The notes: a model not told the origin generated them from the letters alone. A DNA stretch of 26,132 nt from Pseudomonadota bacterium (GCA_021783175.1 JAJXUF010000038.1:1-26132), one strand, 5' to 3'. Counted from the stretch's first letter, positions 9,496 through 17,979 are shown. Program-made: numbers and translations.

Positions 9496-10110
9496 ATGGA
9501 AACCTTCCAGAAACGCGTTTCGTGGAATAAAGGCAGGCTCATTGGCCAGAAACCTCCGCTCAAACCCAAAGACATCTGGGCCATCCGGATACATCTCCAG
9601 GGCAAACACGCGGTCCGGGACCTGGCCCTGTTCAACCTCGCCATCGACAGCAAACTGCGTGGTTGCGATCTCGTCAACCTCAAGGTGCACGACGTGGTGC
9701 ACGGAAATCAGATTCTCCCGCGGGCCAGCGTCATTCAACGGAAAACACAACGCCCGATCCAGTTCGAACTTACGGAGCCCACCCGGACGGCAGTGGCCGC
9801 GTGGATCGAAAAGGCTCTTCTCGGAAGCGAACAGTATCTCTTCCCGAGCCGCATCAAGGGCTCTCCGCATGTGTCAACCCGACAGTACGCCCGCATCGTG
9901 CATCGCTGGGTAACGGCAGTGGGGCTCAATTCCTCGGCCTACGGAACCCACTCGATGCGGCGCACGAAGGCGACGCTGATTTATAAGAAGACGAAAAACC
10001 TGAGAGCCGTTCAGCTTCTGCTGGGTCACACGAAGCTGGAAAGTACGGTCCGCTACTTGGGTATCGAGGTTGATGATGCCCTGGAGATTTCCGAGCAGAC
10101 GGAAATCTAG
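9496..10110 (+). CDS. Short tyrosine recombinase (integrase catalytic domain only)
   Basis: A 204-aa site-specific recombinase of the tyrosine family. The active-site set is complete: Arg55 (SKLRGCDL), Lys83 (QRKTQRP), His152-x-x-Arg155 (THSMRRTK), His178 (LLGHTKLEST) and the nucleophile Tyr187 (VRYLGI). There is no room for the N-terminal core-binding or arm-binding domains of phage integrases, so it resembles the small FimB/FimE-like class in size. AAGGAG ahead of the ATG at 9496 supports the start. Its target is unknown; a perfect hairpin lies 8 bases after its stop. It sits in the accessory region beside the toxin-antitoxin pair. Confidence 0.88.
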   Translation: METFQKRVSWNKGRLIGQKPPLKPKDIWAIRIHLQGKHAVRDLALFNLAIDSKLRGCDLVNLKVHDVVHGNQILPRASVIQRKTQRPIQFELTEPTRTAVAAWIEKALLGSEQYLFPSRIKGSPHVSTRQYARIVHRWVTAVGLNSSAYGTHSMRRTKATLIYKKTKNLRAVQLLLGHTKLESTVRYLGIEVDDALEISEQTEI

Positions 10111-10117
10111 CAAGCCA

Positions 10118-10154
10118 CGTAGCAGCCACACGGGTCTACCGTGTGGCTGCTACG
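10118..10154 (+). terminator. Perfect 16-bp hairpin after the recombinase gene
   Basis: CGTAGCAGCCACACGG (10118-10133) and its exact reverse complement (10139-10154) flank the 5-base loop GTCTA. No T-run follows, so it may be a non-canonical terminator or a structured recombination site for the adjacent recombinase. Consensus integron attC core sites are not both present. Confidence 0.6.
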
Positions 10155-10273
10155 CTCTGGAAACCAGTTAGATGTCTTGCGAGCACAATTCGGCCAAAGC
10201 AGTCGTTGACAACGTAGTGCTTAACGGTCGCTATGATGCAGTAACCCGCCATCTTCGTTCGGAGAGACAGCCA

Positions 10274-10690
10274 TCACGCATCAACCTCATCAATATCGTC
10301 GAAGATGCTTCTGGAGCCATGCTTTTTCTCAGAGGGCTCCACGACCCCGAGGGTTCGTTGAGTTATTTTCGGCTCCGGTGGGCTTGTCTCTGCAATCCAC
10401 TCATTCGCGAGATCTGTCTCTCTATCAATGATTTTGACTGCGGTTTCGTCCTCGCTGAATCGTTTCTTGATCGTACTGAACAATTCGAGAATGTCCTGCA
10501 TGTGCTCGTCCGGATAATCAGAAGAATCATAAGCATTCTGTGCGTTCCATCGTACATCCGCCAGCTTCGGCAACAATTCCGCACGCACTTTCTCCACAAG
10601 TTCATCAGACTCAATGTCGTTGAAAACACTGCGCATGCCGGCATCGTCCAATGCGTGTAGGTGCGTACAAATCAACACTGCCATCTTCAA
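10274..10690 (-). pseudogene. C-terminal fragment of an unknown protein, truncated at an IS3 scar
   Basis: A minus-strand frame of about 138 aa with coherent, acidic, helical sequence ([24 protein letters not shown], then [17 protein letters not shown]) and a natural-looking end. I do not recognise the family. The frame opens only with a TTG at 10690 or an ATG at 10684, just where an IS3-family transposase fragment begins. The likely reading is a gene that lost its 5' part to an insertion. The opposite-strand frame of similar length is less protein-like. A short intact gene remains possible. Confidence 0.45.
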
Positions 10691-10693
10691 CCC

Positions 10694-10833
10694 ACGTGAA
10701 CGAACGCTGGAGCATGGACTTCGTCACCGACAGCCTGGCCAATGGCCGTCGGTTCAGAAACCTCACCATCGTCGACGATCACAGCCGCGAGAGCGTCGAG
10801 ATCGAGGCCGACTTCCAGCGCAGCATGAACCTT
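10694..10833 (+). pseudogene. IS3-family transposase (OrfB) fragment
   Basis: Encodes about 45 residues: [20 protein letters not shown], then NLTIVDDHSRESVEIEADF. The WSMDFV...DGRRFR..T.VDD.SRE block is the start of the DDE catalytic domain of IS407-like IS3 transposases and includes the first catalytic Asp. Nothing matching precedes it, and homology fades after about 10833, so this is a dead scrap. No terminal inverted repeats were found nearby. Confidence 0.75.
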
Positions 10834-10980
10834 GGTGACAAGCATGCAGCATGCCGCTGGACGCCAAGTTCGAGACTACTATGCAGATCCAGGTTTTGAT
10901 GCAAAAATATACAGAGCGACAGGGGCATTGCTGCGCACAGATCAAAAATAACGACTCGACAACTCTCTCAGAGGCTACTA

Positions 10981-11397
10981 ATGTCAAAAAAGCCGCTTTT
11001 CATAATCACCCTTATCTCATTCATCTTATTGCTGACAGCCTGTCAGACAACGGCCAATACCGCCGAAAGAGGTCCAAGACGAGTTTCTTACGGACGGCTT
11101 CTGGCGGAGAATCAAGTCAATATTGAAAGGATATCTCCCGGTATCAGCGAACAAGATGTAATGAAGATCATGGGCATGGATTCGTCGCGCGTGAAGCGGA
11201 CATATATAACCAACCCGTTCAAGAGAGACTTCTTCACTGTTGGCAATAATCAATATGAAATTCTTTACTACCTCACACGGCCCTATCCGAAATTTACGGC
11301 AATCAGGGTCTCTCAAGCGACGCCAGTTGTTATCAAGAATGGGCGAGTCGTGGGAATAGGTGCGTCCGCTTTGGACCGGATAAGGAACGAAGAATAA
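10981..11397 (+). CDS. Lipoprotein with a BamE/SmpA-like fold (putative)
   Basis: A 138-aa exported lipoprotein. The signal peptide (MSKKPLFIITLISFILLLTAC) ends in the lipobox LTAC with Cys21 as lipidation site. The mature part has the layout of small SmpA/OmlA-type lipoproteins: ISPGISEQDVMKIMG, a central YEILYYLT strand, then VVIKNGRVVGIGASALDRI. AGAGG precedes the ATG. Exact family and partner are unknown. It converges with a second small lipoprotein gene at 11743-12000. Confidence 0.72.
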   Translation: MSKKPLFIITLISFILLLTACQTTANTAERGPRRVSYGRLLAENQVNIERISPGISEQDVMKIMGMDSSRVKRTYITNPFKRDFFTVGNNQYEILYYLTRPYPKFTAIRVSQATPVVIKNGRVVGIGASALDRIRNEE

Positions 11398-11742
11398 TAG
11401 CCGCCAGACAGGCATTTCTTTGCATTACTGAATGCCAAGCCGGTTCGAGCCGGCAACGCGGTTCCCTGCCTTTGAGGCATCTCCCTGCGGCTGCAGGTCT
11501 AACGATAAGTTCAGGGAAAGGCGCGGTTCGGGTGAATAGATTTGCCGTTTCACCCGGACCGCTAAGTCCTACTTTAATGCCGTCGCCGTGGCGTTCTTCC
11601 TAACAGCCACACCATCAAGGTCAAAGACCTTGATCATGACCTGCACTACGAATCTGCCCAGCACAAAAAGAAAAATCAGACCTTTCGCCTTCTCCGCCTC
11701 AAAACTAGCTAGTCTCTCTCGAGCCGCGCCGATTCTCTTTTG
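11398..11742. other. Intergenic region with three hairpins between convergent lipoprotein genes
   Basis: No gene seen. It contains GCCGGTTCGAGCCGGC (11440-11455), a 14-bp stem with one mismatch (11523-11536 with 11549-11562, 12-base loop), and ATCAAGGTC/GACCTTGAT (11614-11622 with 11626-11634, AAA loop). They probably end transcription from both sides, although none has a strong T-run. Confidence 0.5.
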
Positions 11743-12000
11743 TCAGTGCAGGTTGCTCGATGAAAACAGGATGACTTTCCCATCCGCAAATGCCACATCG
11801 GCGGAATGCTTATCGTTACCCCAAGTGCAATGGCGCAGGCCCATCACGTCATCACAGCGCGCTGGCGTACCAATGAGTGCGGTAACTTGATCGTAAGTCA
11901 TGCCAACCGCGACTTGGTTGTAATTCTTTGCCGTCAGCTTGCTGCAACCCAGCAAAAATGTCAGGAAACACAGGGACAAGACAGACCTGATTTTCATTGG
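11743..12000 (-). CDS. Small lipoprotein, BamE/SmpA-like
   Basis: An 85-aa lipoprotein starting at the ATG at 12000 (MKIRSVLSLCFLTFLLGCSK), with lipobox LLGC and Cys18 as the lipidated residue; TAAGG precedes this start. The open frame continues 8 codons upstream, but that start would bury the signal peptide. The mature part (NYNQVAVGMTYDQVTALIGTPARC, then TWGNDKHSADVAFADGKVILFSS) shows the helix-helix-strand pattern and the GMTYDQV..LIG.P motif of SmpA/OmlA-like proteins. A role in the outer envelope is inferred. It converges with the lipoprotein gene at 10981-11397. Confidence 0.75.
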   Translation of the reverse strand, partial: PMKIRSVLSLCFLTFLLGCSKLTAKNYNQVAVGMTYDQVTALIGTPARCDDVMGLRHCTWGNDKHSADVAFADGKVILFSSSNLH

Positions 12001-12432
12001 ATACCTTAAGGAAAGATCGCTCACTGTCCATTAGTCTAACATTAACTGGCATAGCTGTTGAATCTCTCTAGGATAAGCCGACAAAAATGCGTCAAGGCAC
12101 AAATTTCGGATACCCTTCGGGTACGCACATAATTCCGGACCATGAGTTCACTGCATTCGGCGACCAAACTCTTGTCGTCGATGCGCTTTTATCCGGCGTA
12201 AAGAACTTGCAACCAGGCACGGCATTAATGTGAACAACGACAGGGGAAAATGTGCTCGACTGAGGGAACGCGGACGCCGCGCAATTCTTTACCGACACAC
12301 ATGCTTCGAATCTCCGGCGCTGGATGCTTTTCCGTAAGGCGCGCGCGGCAAACTGCGCAAGATCAGGTCACAAAGACCTTCGTTACCCACGTATCACCGC
12401 GGCCTGTTCCATTCACGTAGGCTTTATATCTT
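12001..12432. other. Region without a confident gene
   Basis: About 430 bases. A plus-strand frame at 12087-12233 could encode 48 residues beginning MRQGTNFGYPSGTHIIPDHEF, but it has no clear ribosome binding site or known family. It contains ATACCCTTCGGGTA, a short hairpin at about 12110-12123. The rest may be decayed sequence at the edge of the accessory region. Confidence 0.35.
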
Positions 12433-13245
12433 CTAGCTGACCGTCTCCGCGCTGTAGCGGGCCAATAATCCGCTGCGCACGGCATAGCGGTAGACGCGCC
12501 GAAAAAATACCGCGGCGAGCAAAATGTAAAGCACAGATAGGCCTGTACTCCATAGCAGGTGTGACATGGGGAATGGCTTCCCGGCGATAATTGCGCGCAT
12601 GCCTTCGAAGACATACGACGGCGCAAGCGTATAAGAAATCGCCCGCACCCATGGCGGCAGCGTTGCCAGCGGGTAAAAGACCCCCACAAAGGGGGACAAC
12701 AGCGCCGGAATTGGCCAGATCAGCCATTCCGACGCGGGACCCAGACGCAGTACAACGGCGGCGCCAACAATTCCCAAGGCAATTCCTGACAGGAAAAGAA
12801 CCAGCAAAAACGGCACAAGCATGAAACCGTAGGCGAAGAATGACAGGCCGAAGGCAACGGTGGCCAAGACAAACATCATCACCAGCGCCAGCGCGCTGGT
12901 GATGATGCTGGTAAGCACGAGGCCAGCGACATACTCAGTGATGGTCAGCGGTGTGGCAAATATATTGATGAAATTGCGCGACCACACGTCCTCGAAAAAT
13001 GATGTCGTCACCCCAAGCATGACGCGACCGAAAAAATCCCATAACAGCACCGCACCCAGCATCGTGGAAACGAAATTGAATCCGGGTGCGGCGATGCTCT
13101 CGAGGTACTTGGTGATGAAACCCCACAACAGGATGTCCACCGAAACCCACATAACCAGCGGAAATAGGCGCGCCGGGCTACCGCGCATGAGATAGAACTG
13201 CCGCAGCAAAATTGCCGAAACTGGCTGCCAGCGCATACCTGTCAT
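12433..13245 (-). CDS. ABC-2 type transporter permease
   Basis: A 270-aa integral inner-membrane protein with about six hydrophobic segments (for example FPLVMWVSVDILLWGFIT, LALVMMFVLATVAFGLSFF, FLLVLFLSGIALGIVGAAVV, LLWSTGLSVLYILLAAVFF) and the ABC-2 layout. The EDVWSRNFINIFATPLTITEYVAG segment matches the cytoplasmic coupling region of this family. It begins inside the last codons of the ATPase gene (ATGA overlap), so the pair is one translationally coupled export system. Substrate is unknown; NodIJ/Drr-like export is the general family theme. Confidence 0.9.
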   Translation of the reverse strand: MTGMRWQPVSAILLRQFYLMRGSPARLFPLVMWVSVDILLWGFITKYLESIAAPGFNFVSTMLGAVLLWDFFGRVMLGVTTSFFEDVWSRNFINIFATPLTITEYVAGLVLTSIITSALALVMMFVLATVAFGLSFFAYGFMLVPFLLVLFLSGIALGIVGAAVVLRLGPASEWLIWPIPALLSPFVGVFYPLATLPPWVRAISYTLAPSYVFEGMRAIIAGKPFPMSHLLWSTGLSVLYILLAAVFFRRVYRYAVRSGLLARYSAETVS

Positions 13246-14000
13246 CCTGCCTCAAGGGTCAGTGGTTCGCGCGCGACTGACACGAAAAGATCTTCGAGCG
13301 AACTCTTGCCGTGTTCGCGTGGCAAGGTTCTTGGGTCGCCCCGCAGCAGGATCGCGCCGTGCGAAAGGAAAAGAACTCGATCGCACACTTCCTCGACCTC
13401 ATACATGTTGTGCGAGGTCCATAGCACGCCGACACCTTCGCTGCGCGCGAGCGCGCGAATCTGGGCACGGATTTCGCGCGCCTTCGACGGATCGAGCGAG
13501 GCCGTCGGTTCATCGAGAAGCAGCAGCCGCGGCCGGTTGAGCATGGCCTTGGCAAGCGCGGCGCGCGCTTGTTCGCCAGAAGAAAGCAAACCGCACTTCA
13601 CGTCGCGGAACTCCTTGAGTTCAAACTGCTCGAGCAGCTCCCTAATCCGCGCCCGCCCGTTGCTGACGTCATAGATCAAGGCGAAAAATCGCAGATTCTG
13701 GTACACGGTCAGATTGCCGGGCAGGGGCGCATACACCGCAGTGAAGTTCGTGCACGCCAGCGCCTGCGCCCGTTGCGTGGCCACATCGCGACCTTCGATG
13801 CGGATGGAGCCGGCAGTCGGTTCCAGTACCCCGAGAATCATGTTGATGGTGGTAGTCTTCCCGGCGCCGTTTGGGCCAAGCAGTCCGACGATCTCGTTGT
13901 GGCTGACCTGGAAGGAGATGTCGTTAACCGCAAGCTTGTCGCCGAATTGCTTACGCAGCGACAAAGCCTCTAGGACGGGGAGCATGTTGGAAAATACCAT
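13242..14000 (-). CDS. ABC transporter ATP-binding protein
   Basis: A 252-aa cytoplasmic ATPase that pairs with the downstream ABC-2 permease. Motifs: Walker A GPNGAGKTTT (42-51), signature LSSGEQARAALAKA (about 139-152; the canonical form is LSGGQ), Walker B LLLLDEP (159-165), D-loop SLD, and the switch His in LWTSHNMYEVEEV. The Q-loop region is atypical, reading TAVYAPLPGNLTVYQNL. There are two candidate starts, Met1 and Met6 (MLPVLEALSL); neither has a strong ribosome binding site. It is the first gene of the two-gene unit. Confidence 0.92.
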   Translation of the reverse strand: MVFSNMLPVLEALSLRKQFGDKLAVNDISFQVSHNEIVGLLGPNGAGKTTTINMILGVLEPTAGSIRIEGRDVATQRAQALACTNFTAVYAPLPGNLTVYQNLRFFALIYDVSNGRARIRELLEQFELKEFRDVKCGLLSSGEQARAALAKAMLNRPRLLLLDEPTASLDPSKAREIRAQIRALARSEGVGVLWTSHNMYEVEEVCDRVLFLSHGAILLRGDPRTLPREHGKSSLEDLFVSVAREPLTLEAG

Positions 14001-14175
14001 TTAATATAGTTACGCCGGGTTACTTCGCATTGGCCCGATCCGGCCGACACCAATATACCTTTTGCGCGAACGATTTCCTATCAACTGGCTTGAACGTCGT
14101 GCCAGTCAGCGCAAATCTATATTCATTGCTGGCGAGTGCGAATTTTGACAGATTGCATCTGCCGCAAAGTCCCCG

Positions 14176-16329
14176 CTATGACCACATTCCCTTGAGCCGT
14201 GTCGCGATATCGATTTTCGGCAACGCATTGCTTTGCCTCGTGTTCAAATCCTGCTCCGCGGGTGGCCAGACCTTTGCGTCTAGCGTGGCCATGACCCCCT
14301 GGGTAAGAAAGCGACTGCGCGCGCCATAGACGTGAGCATCGCCGGTGCGCGACTGCTGGGTGACGTAATACCTGAGTGGCGAAATGAGGTCTAGCTCGCT
14401 CCGGGCGCGCGTCATGGCCACGTACAGCAGGCGCCTTTCTTCCTCGATCAAATCGGGCTTGCCGGCGGCATATTCGTTGGGAAAATTTCCGTCGCTGACA
14501 TTGAGCACAAAAACGCGGTCCCATTCCTGGCCCTTGGCGGAGTGCACGGTCGACAGAATCAGGAAATCCTCATCCAGCGAAGCACCGTTTGAAATGTCGG
14601 ACGTGGCGCTCGGCGGATCCAGTGTGAGTTCGCTCAGAAAACGTTCGCGTGAAGCGAACTGCAGCGCGATGCGCTCCAGCTGCTCAAGGTCGCCGCCGCG
14701 TGCGGCGCCAGCTTCTTCGTAGATGCGCAGGAGTTGCGGCTCGTACCAGTGTCGCACCAGACCAATCTGCCCTTCCCAACGGGCGGCGGCCGTGCCGATG
14801 GCGGCAAGCAGTGCCACTAGCGCGCCATAGTCCTCGCGCGCGGACGGCGGCGCGCCATAGTTCGTGAGCGCCCTCCAGTCGTGGCCGGCTGCCGCAAAAG
14901 CCGTCCAGCAGCGATCGGCATGGCGCGGCCCCACGCCCGGCAGGAGCTGCAGTGCGCGGAAAGCTGCAATGCGGTTTTTCGGATTATCAGCCCAGCGCAG
15001 AATGGCGAGCAGATCCTTGACGTGAGCGGCTTCGAGAAACTTGAGACCGCCGTATTTTACGTAGGGAATGTTGCGCCGCACGAGTTCCAGTTCGAGCACA
15101 TCGCTGTGATGTGAGCTGCGGAACAGCACTGCGTGCCGGCGCAGCAGCGTACCTTGCTCACGTGCCTCGATCAGGTGCTCGACGATGTAGCGGGCTTGTG
15201 ACTGATCGTCAAGCACGGTCACATGGCGAGGACGCGAGCCGTTTTGCGCCGCCCCGCGGCACGCGCGCAGTTGCTTGCGATACTGCCTGGTGGCCTCGGC
15301 CATGAGGGCATTGGCGGCATCCAGGATGGGTTGCGTCGAGCGGTAATTGTCTTCCAGCGCGATGACTTGGGCAGGTGGGTTGAAATGCGACGGAAAGTCC
15401 AAGATGTTGCCGACGTTGGCTGCGCGAAAGCTGTAAATCGACTGCGCATCATCGCCCACCACACACAGGCCCGCGCCTGTCGGCCTGAGTGCGAGCAGGA
15501 TTTCTGCCTGCAGACTGTTCGTATCCTGATACTCATCGACCAGGATGTGATCGAAGAGCGCGCTGACGTCCTGCGCCAAGGAGCGCTCCTGCACGAGCAT
15601 GTGCCAGTAAAGCAGCAGGTCATCGAAATCCAGCACCTGCTGCACGAGTTTGGTATCGACATAACGGCGAAACAGCACCTTGAGTTCCGCCTCCCATTCC
15701 GCACACCATGGAAACGTCTCTAACAGAACCCGATCCAGTGGCAAGCGCGTATTGACGCAATGCGAGTAAATAGCGAGGCAAGTGTCTTTGCGTGGGAAAC
15801 GCCGGTCTTTGGAAGAAAACCCCAGTTCGTGGCGAGCGACATCCATCAGATCTGCGGAGTCCGCCCGGTCCATGACCGAAAAACCGGGTTCGAGTCCGAG
15901 CTCGCCGGCGTAGCGCCGCAGCAGACGATTGGCCATCGAATGAAACGTGCCGGACCAAGGAAAGCGCACACTGCACTCTGTGGTCGCAACTCGTCCTTTG
16001 TCATTGTGCCGGCGGCTCACCTGCTGGGCAACGATGCGATGCGCCCGACGCACCATCTCGGCGGCCGCGCGCCTGGAAAACGTGAGCAGCAAAATTCTTT
16101 CCGCCGCAACGCCGTTGAGAAAAAGATGGGCAACGCGATGCGCGAGGGTGGAGGTCTTGCCGGTTCCGGCGCCGGCGATGATCAGCAGAGGCGTCGACTG
16201 CCAGCCTCCATTGCCAACCTGGTTTCCATACTGCGCGGCCGAGCGCTGCGCGCTGTTGAGATCAGGCAACGCGCTGTTTGCTGTCTGCTCGGTTTCTGTG
16301 GCGACTTCGGTGATGGACTCTGTCTGCAC
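14176..16329 (-). CDS. UvrD/Rep-family superfamily 1A DNA helicase
   Basis: A 717-aa ATP-dependent 3'-5' DNA helicase. Motifs: Q motif LNSAQRSAA, Walker A GAGTGKT (53-59), motif Ia LLTFSRRAAAEM, Walker B VDEYQDT (264-270), motif III GDDAQSIYSFRAA, motif IV ALEDNYRS, motif V STVHSAKGQEWDRVFV, motif VI EERRLLYVAMTRAR. Length is close to UvrD (720 aa), but the sequence is clearly divergent. A 20-residue low-conservation leader precedes the Q motif, and no other in-frame start lies before Walker A. The start is GTG at 16329. It stands alone on the minus strand; no repair partner is adjacent. Role is probably replication fork or repair processing. Confidence 0.93.
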   Translation of the reverse strand: MQTESITEVATETEQTANSALPDLNSAQRSAAQYGNQVGNGGWQSTPLLIIAGAGTGKTSTLAHRVAHLFLNGVAAERILLLTFSRRAAAEMVRRAHRIVAQQVSRRHNDKGRVATTECSVRFPWSGTFHSMANRLLRRYAGELGLEPGFSVMDRADSADLMDVARHELGFSSKDRRFPRKDTCLAIYSHCVNTRLPLDRVLLETFPWCAEWEAELKVLFRRYVDTKLVQQVLDFDDLLLYWHMLVQERSLAQDVSALFDHILVDEYQDTNSLQAEILLALRPTGAGLCVVGDDAQSIYSFRAANVGNILDFPSHFNPPAQVIALEDNYRSTQPILDAANALMAEATRQYRKQLRACRGAAQNGSRPRHVTVLDDQSQARYIVEHLIEAREQGTLLRRHAVLFRSSHHSDVLELELVRRNIPYVKYGGLKFLEAAHVKDLLAILRWADNPKNRIAAFRALQLLPGVGPRHADRCWTAFAAAGHDWRALTNYGAPPSAREDYGALVALLAAIGTAAARWEGQIGLVRHWYEPQLLRIYEEAGAARGGDLEQLERIALQFASRERFLSELTLDPPSATSDISNGASLDEDFLILSTVHSAKGQEWDRVFVLNVSDGNFPNEYAAGKPDLIEEERRLLYVAMTRARSELDLISPLRYYVTQQSRTGDAHVYGARSRFLTQGVMATLDAKVWPPAEQDLNTRQSNALPKIDIATRLKGMWS

Positions 16330-16470
16330 ACCGCCATTATGGTTGAGGACTGTATGTTTATCCAGTACTCCCCATGGTGGGTTAAATCAGGGCGACGAAG
16401 CCAAAATCGACTCCCGTGGGTGTCCGGGGGGTTATTTTCCGGCTGCATGTGCAAAAAGCGGGGAGAAACC

Positions 16471-16505
16471 GATCCCTCGGGGGCTCGACTTGCCCCCGAG
16501 GGATC
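16471..16505 (-). terminator. Strong terminator hairpin after the DsrE gene
   Basis: GATCCCTCGGGGGC (16471-16484) and its exact reverse complement (16492-16505) form a 14-bp stem with a 7-base loop. It lies 13 bases past the stop of the minus-strand DsrE gene. On that strand a T-rich stretch (CTTTTTGC) follows about 15-20 bases later. Confidence 0.75.
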
Positions 16506-16517
16506 CTGAGGCAGGTG

Positions 16518-17072
16518 TTACGGCGTTACCGGCAGATATCCGGACTTCTCCAGGTCGACCAACGCGCCCATGCCGGAGACAACGATTCGGGCATAAGGCA
16601 GAAGGTCATGCGCGGTGTATTTCTTTACTTTCATGGCCACGCCGCATTCGTACATCTTGACGCCGTCTTTGGCCAGGGCGTCCAGGATGGCACGGCTGGG
16701 ATTGCCCTTGCCATGCGCCTGCTTGACCTTATGGTTGTAGGCCTCGTCGTTCAGCAAGAACTGGGAGCCAGCCGCCCGGAATACCATGGCGATCTCAAAG
16801 TCTTTGCCGGACTTCATGCCCAGGGCAGCGTACTGATGATAGAGATTCTCGGCGGCCTGCACCTGCGCGCTGATGCCCTTCGGGGTGACCATCGGGTAAT
16901 TCACCTGAATGACAACCTTGATATCTTTCTTGTGGGTGATCTGCAGGGGCGGCAAAGTGTTCATGACCGCGGCGGTGCGTTCTGCGGCAAACGCGGCAGA
17001 TGGCATGACCTGCAATCCCATGATGACCAGCGCGGAAACGGCTACGGCAGCGGATTTAACATACGGATTCAT
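16518..17072 (-). CDS. Exported DsrE/DsrF-family protein
   Basis: A 184-aa protein with an N-terminal signal peptide (hydrophobic core VAVSALVIMGL, likely cut after AAFA near residue 29), so it should be periplasmic. The rest reads as a DsrE/COG1416-type fold: IKVVIQVNYP, LGMKSGKDFEIAMVFRAAG, LAKDGVKMYECGVAMK with a conserved-position Cys143, then a C-terminal GALVDLEKSGYLPVTP. Cytoplasmic DsrE proteins carry sulfur atoms in sulfur oxidation; periplasmic members are less well characterised, so a sulfur-related job is inference. GAAGGA precedes the start. A strong terminator follows. Confidence 0.82.
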   Translation of the reverse strand: MNPYVKSAAVAVSALVIMGLQVMPSAAFAAERTAAVMNTLPPLQITHKKDIKVVIQVNYPMVTPKGISAQVQAAENLYHQYAALGMKSGKDFEIAMVFRAAGSQFLLNDEAYNHKVKQAHGKGNPSRAILDALAKDGVKMYECGVAMKVKKYTAHDLLPYARIVVSGMGALVDLEKSGYLPVTP

Positions 17073-17454
17073 TAATTTTTCCTTCGTTTTTTACGGTTGG
17101 TGACGGACCCATCGCAGGCCCTGCTAAAAAAGCTCTTTGCTGGGGACAAATACAGTTGAAAGTAACCCGACAACCCCAGCAATCAGAACTGGCGCGCAGA
17201 GATTAGTTCATTTGCATGTATTAATAAACCGACTGAATTTTGACTTTCCCGGATAAAACCCATACGAAATGGAGTGGCATATCCGACGGGAAGAATTGGC
17301 CGCCATCGGCGCGAATCGGCATGCCTGTCCGCCCCCATCATTGCTTTCCGGAATTGTGGCGTGTCAGACATGCACAAGTGTCGTTAATTCCGTCAGCTGA
17401 TCTATAGTAACCGTAAAGGCGAACTTCGATGGGATGTACGCGTCGGTCAATGCA
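17073..17454. other. Divergent intergenic region between DsrE and CAP genes
   Basis: About 380 bases that must hold the promoters of both divergent genes. TTGCTGGGG at 17137-17145 and CCCCAGCAA at 17174-17182 form a 9-bp inverted repeat with a 28-base loop. Nothing else stands out. Confidence 0.4.
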
Positions 17455-17979
17455 ATGAAGAAATTCCTCTCGCTGCTGACAATCTCCCTGTTCCTCGTGT
17501 CTGTGGCATGTATTGCCGGCGAGAGCGTCAATGGGGTGCGCATGCTCGCTGCGCATAACCAGGTGCGCATCCGCCACCGAATTCCCCCCATGTACTGGTC
17601 GCCTTCTCTTGCCAAGGCCGCAGCCGGTTGGGCGCAGCACCTCGCGCTGCAGCGCGGCTGTGCCATGCAGCATGCGCAGGGGACGGGGCAGGGCGAAAAT
17701 CTGTTCTGGGCGAGCGCAGTGACCTGGTCTGATGGCCGGCGTGACCTGCAATCTGTCACAGCGGAACAAGTGGTGAAAAGCTGGGCAGCGGAAGAAGCCG
17801 ATTACAATTATGCCGCCAATCGTTGCCGCTCTGGCAAGGAGTGCGGCCACTACACGCAGATTGTATGGAAGACATCGCGCGAGCTGGGCTGCGCGATGCG
17901 CACCTGTCGCGACAAATCGCAAATCTGGGTGTGTCGTTATTACCCGCCGGGCAACTGGGTCGGCGAGAGACCCTACTAA
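17455..17979 (+). CDS. Secreted CAP-domain (SCP/PR-1-like) protein
   Basis: Starting at ATG 17455, 174 aa with a signal peptide (MKKFLSLLTISLFLVSVACIAG). An upstream in-frame ATG at 17434 would add seven residues ahead of the signal and is less likely. The CAP domain is complete: AAHNQVR (His34), GQGENLF (Glu81), a central AEQVVKSWAAEEADYNY, the signature CGHYTQIVW (His132) and the second signature IWVCRYYPPGN. Six cysteines in the mature part fit a disulfide-bonded extracytoplasmic protein. Family roles range from lipid or ligand binding to proteolysis; the bacterial role here is unknown. It lies between two DsrE-family genes. Confidence 0.92.
   Translation: MKKFLSLLTISLFLVSVACIAGESVNGVRMLAAHNQVRIRHRIPPMYWSPSLAKAAAGWAQHLALQRGCAMQHAQGTGQGENLFWASAVTWSDGRRDLQSVTAEQVVKSWAAEEADYNYAANRCRSGKECGHYTQIVWKTSRELGCAMRTCRDKSQIWVCRYYPPGNWVGERPY

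Noticed and set aside
10111..10175. Integron attC-like site after the recombinase (GTTAGAT near 10168 as a core)
   Set aside because: The matching RYYYAAC core is absent on the other side and the hairpin is perfect, whereas attC sites have characteristic extrahelical bases.
10206..10237. TTGACA and TATGAT promoter-like pair
   Set aside because: The spacer is 20 bases, too long for a normal sigma-70 promoter, and no supported plus-strand gene follows.
10172..10660. 162-codon plus-strand frame after the recombinase
   Set aside because: It lies opposite the more protein-like acidic minus-strand frame, has no clear ribosome binding site, and its Ile/Leu/Arg pattern is typical of an antisense frame.
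14549..14557. GTCGACAGA, resembling an inverted Tn7-like core repeat
   Set aside because: It is a short match inside the UvrD-like coding sequence, alone, without the AATAAAGTCT part or neighbouring copies.
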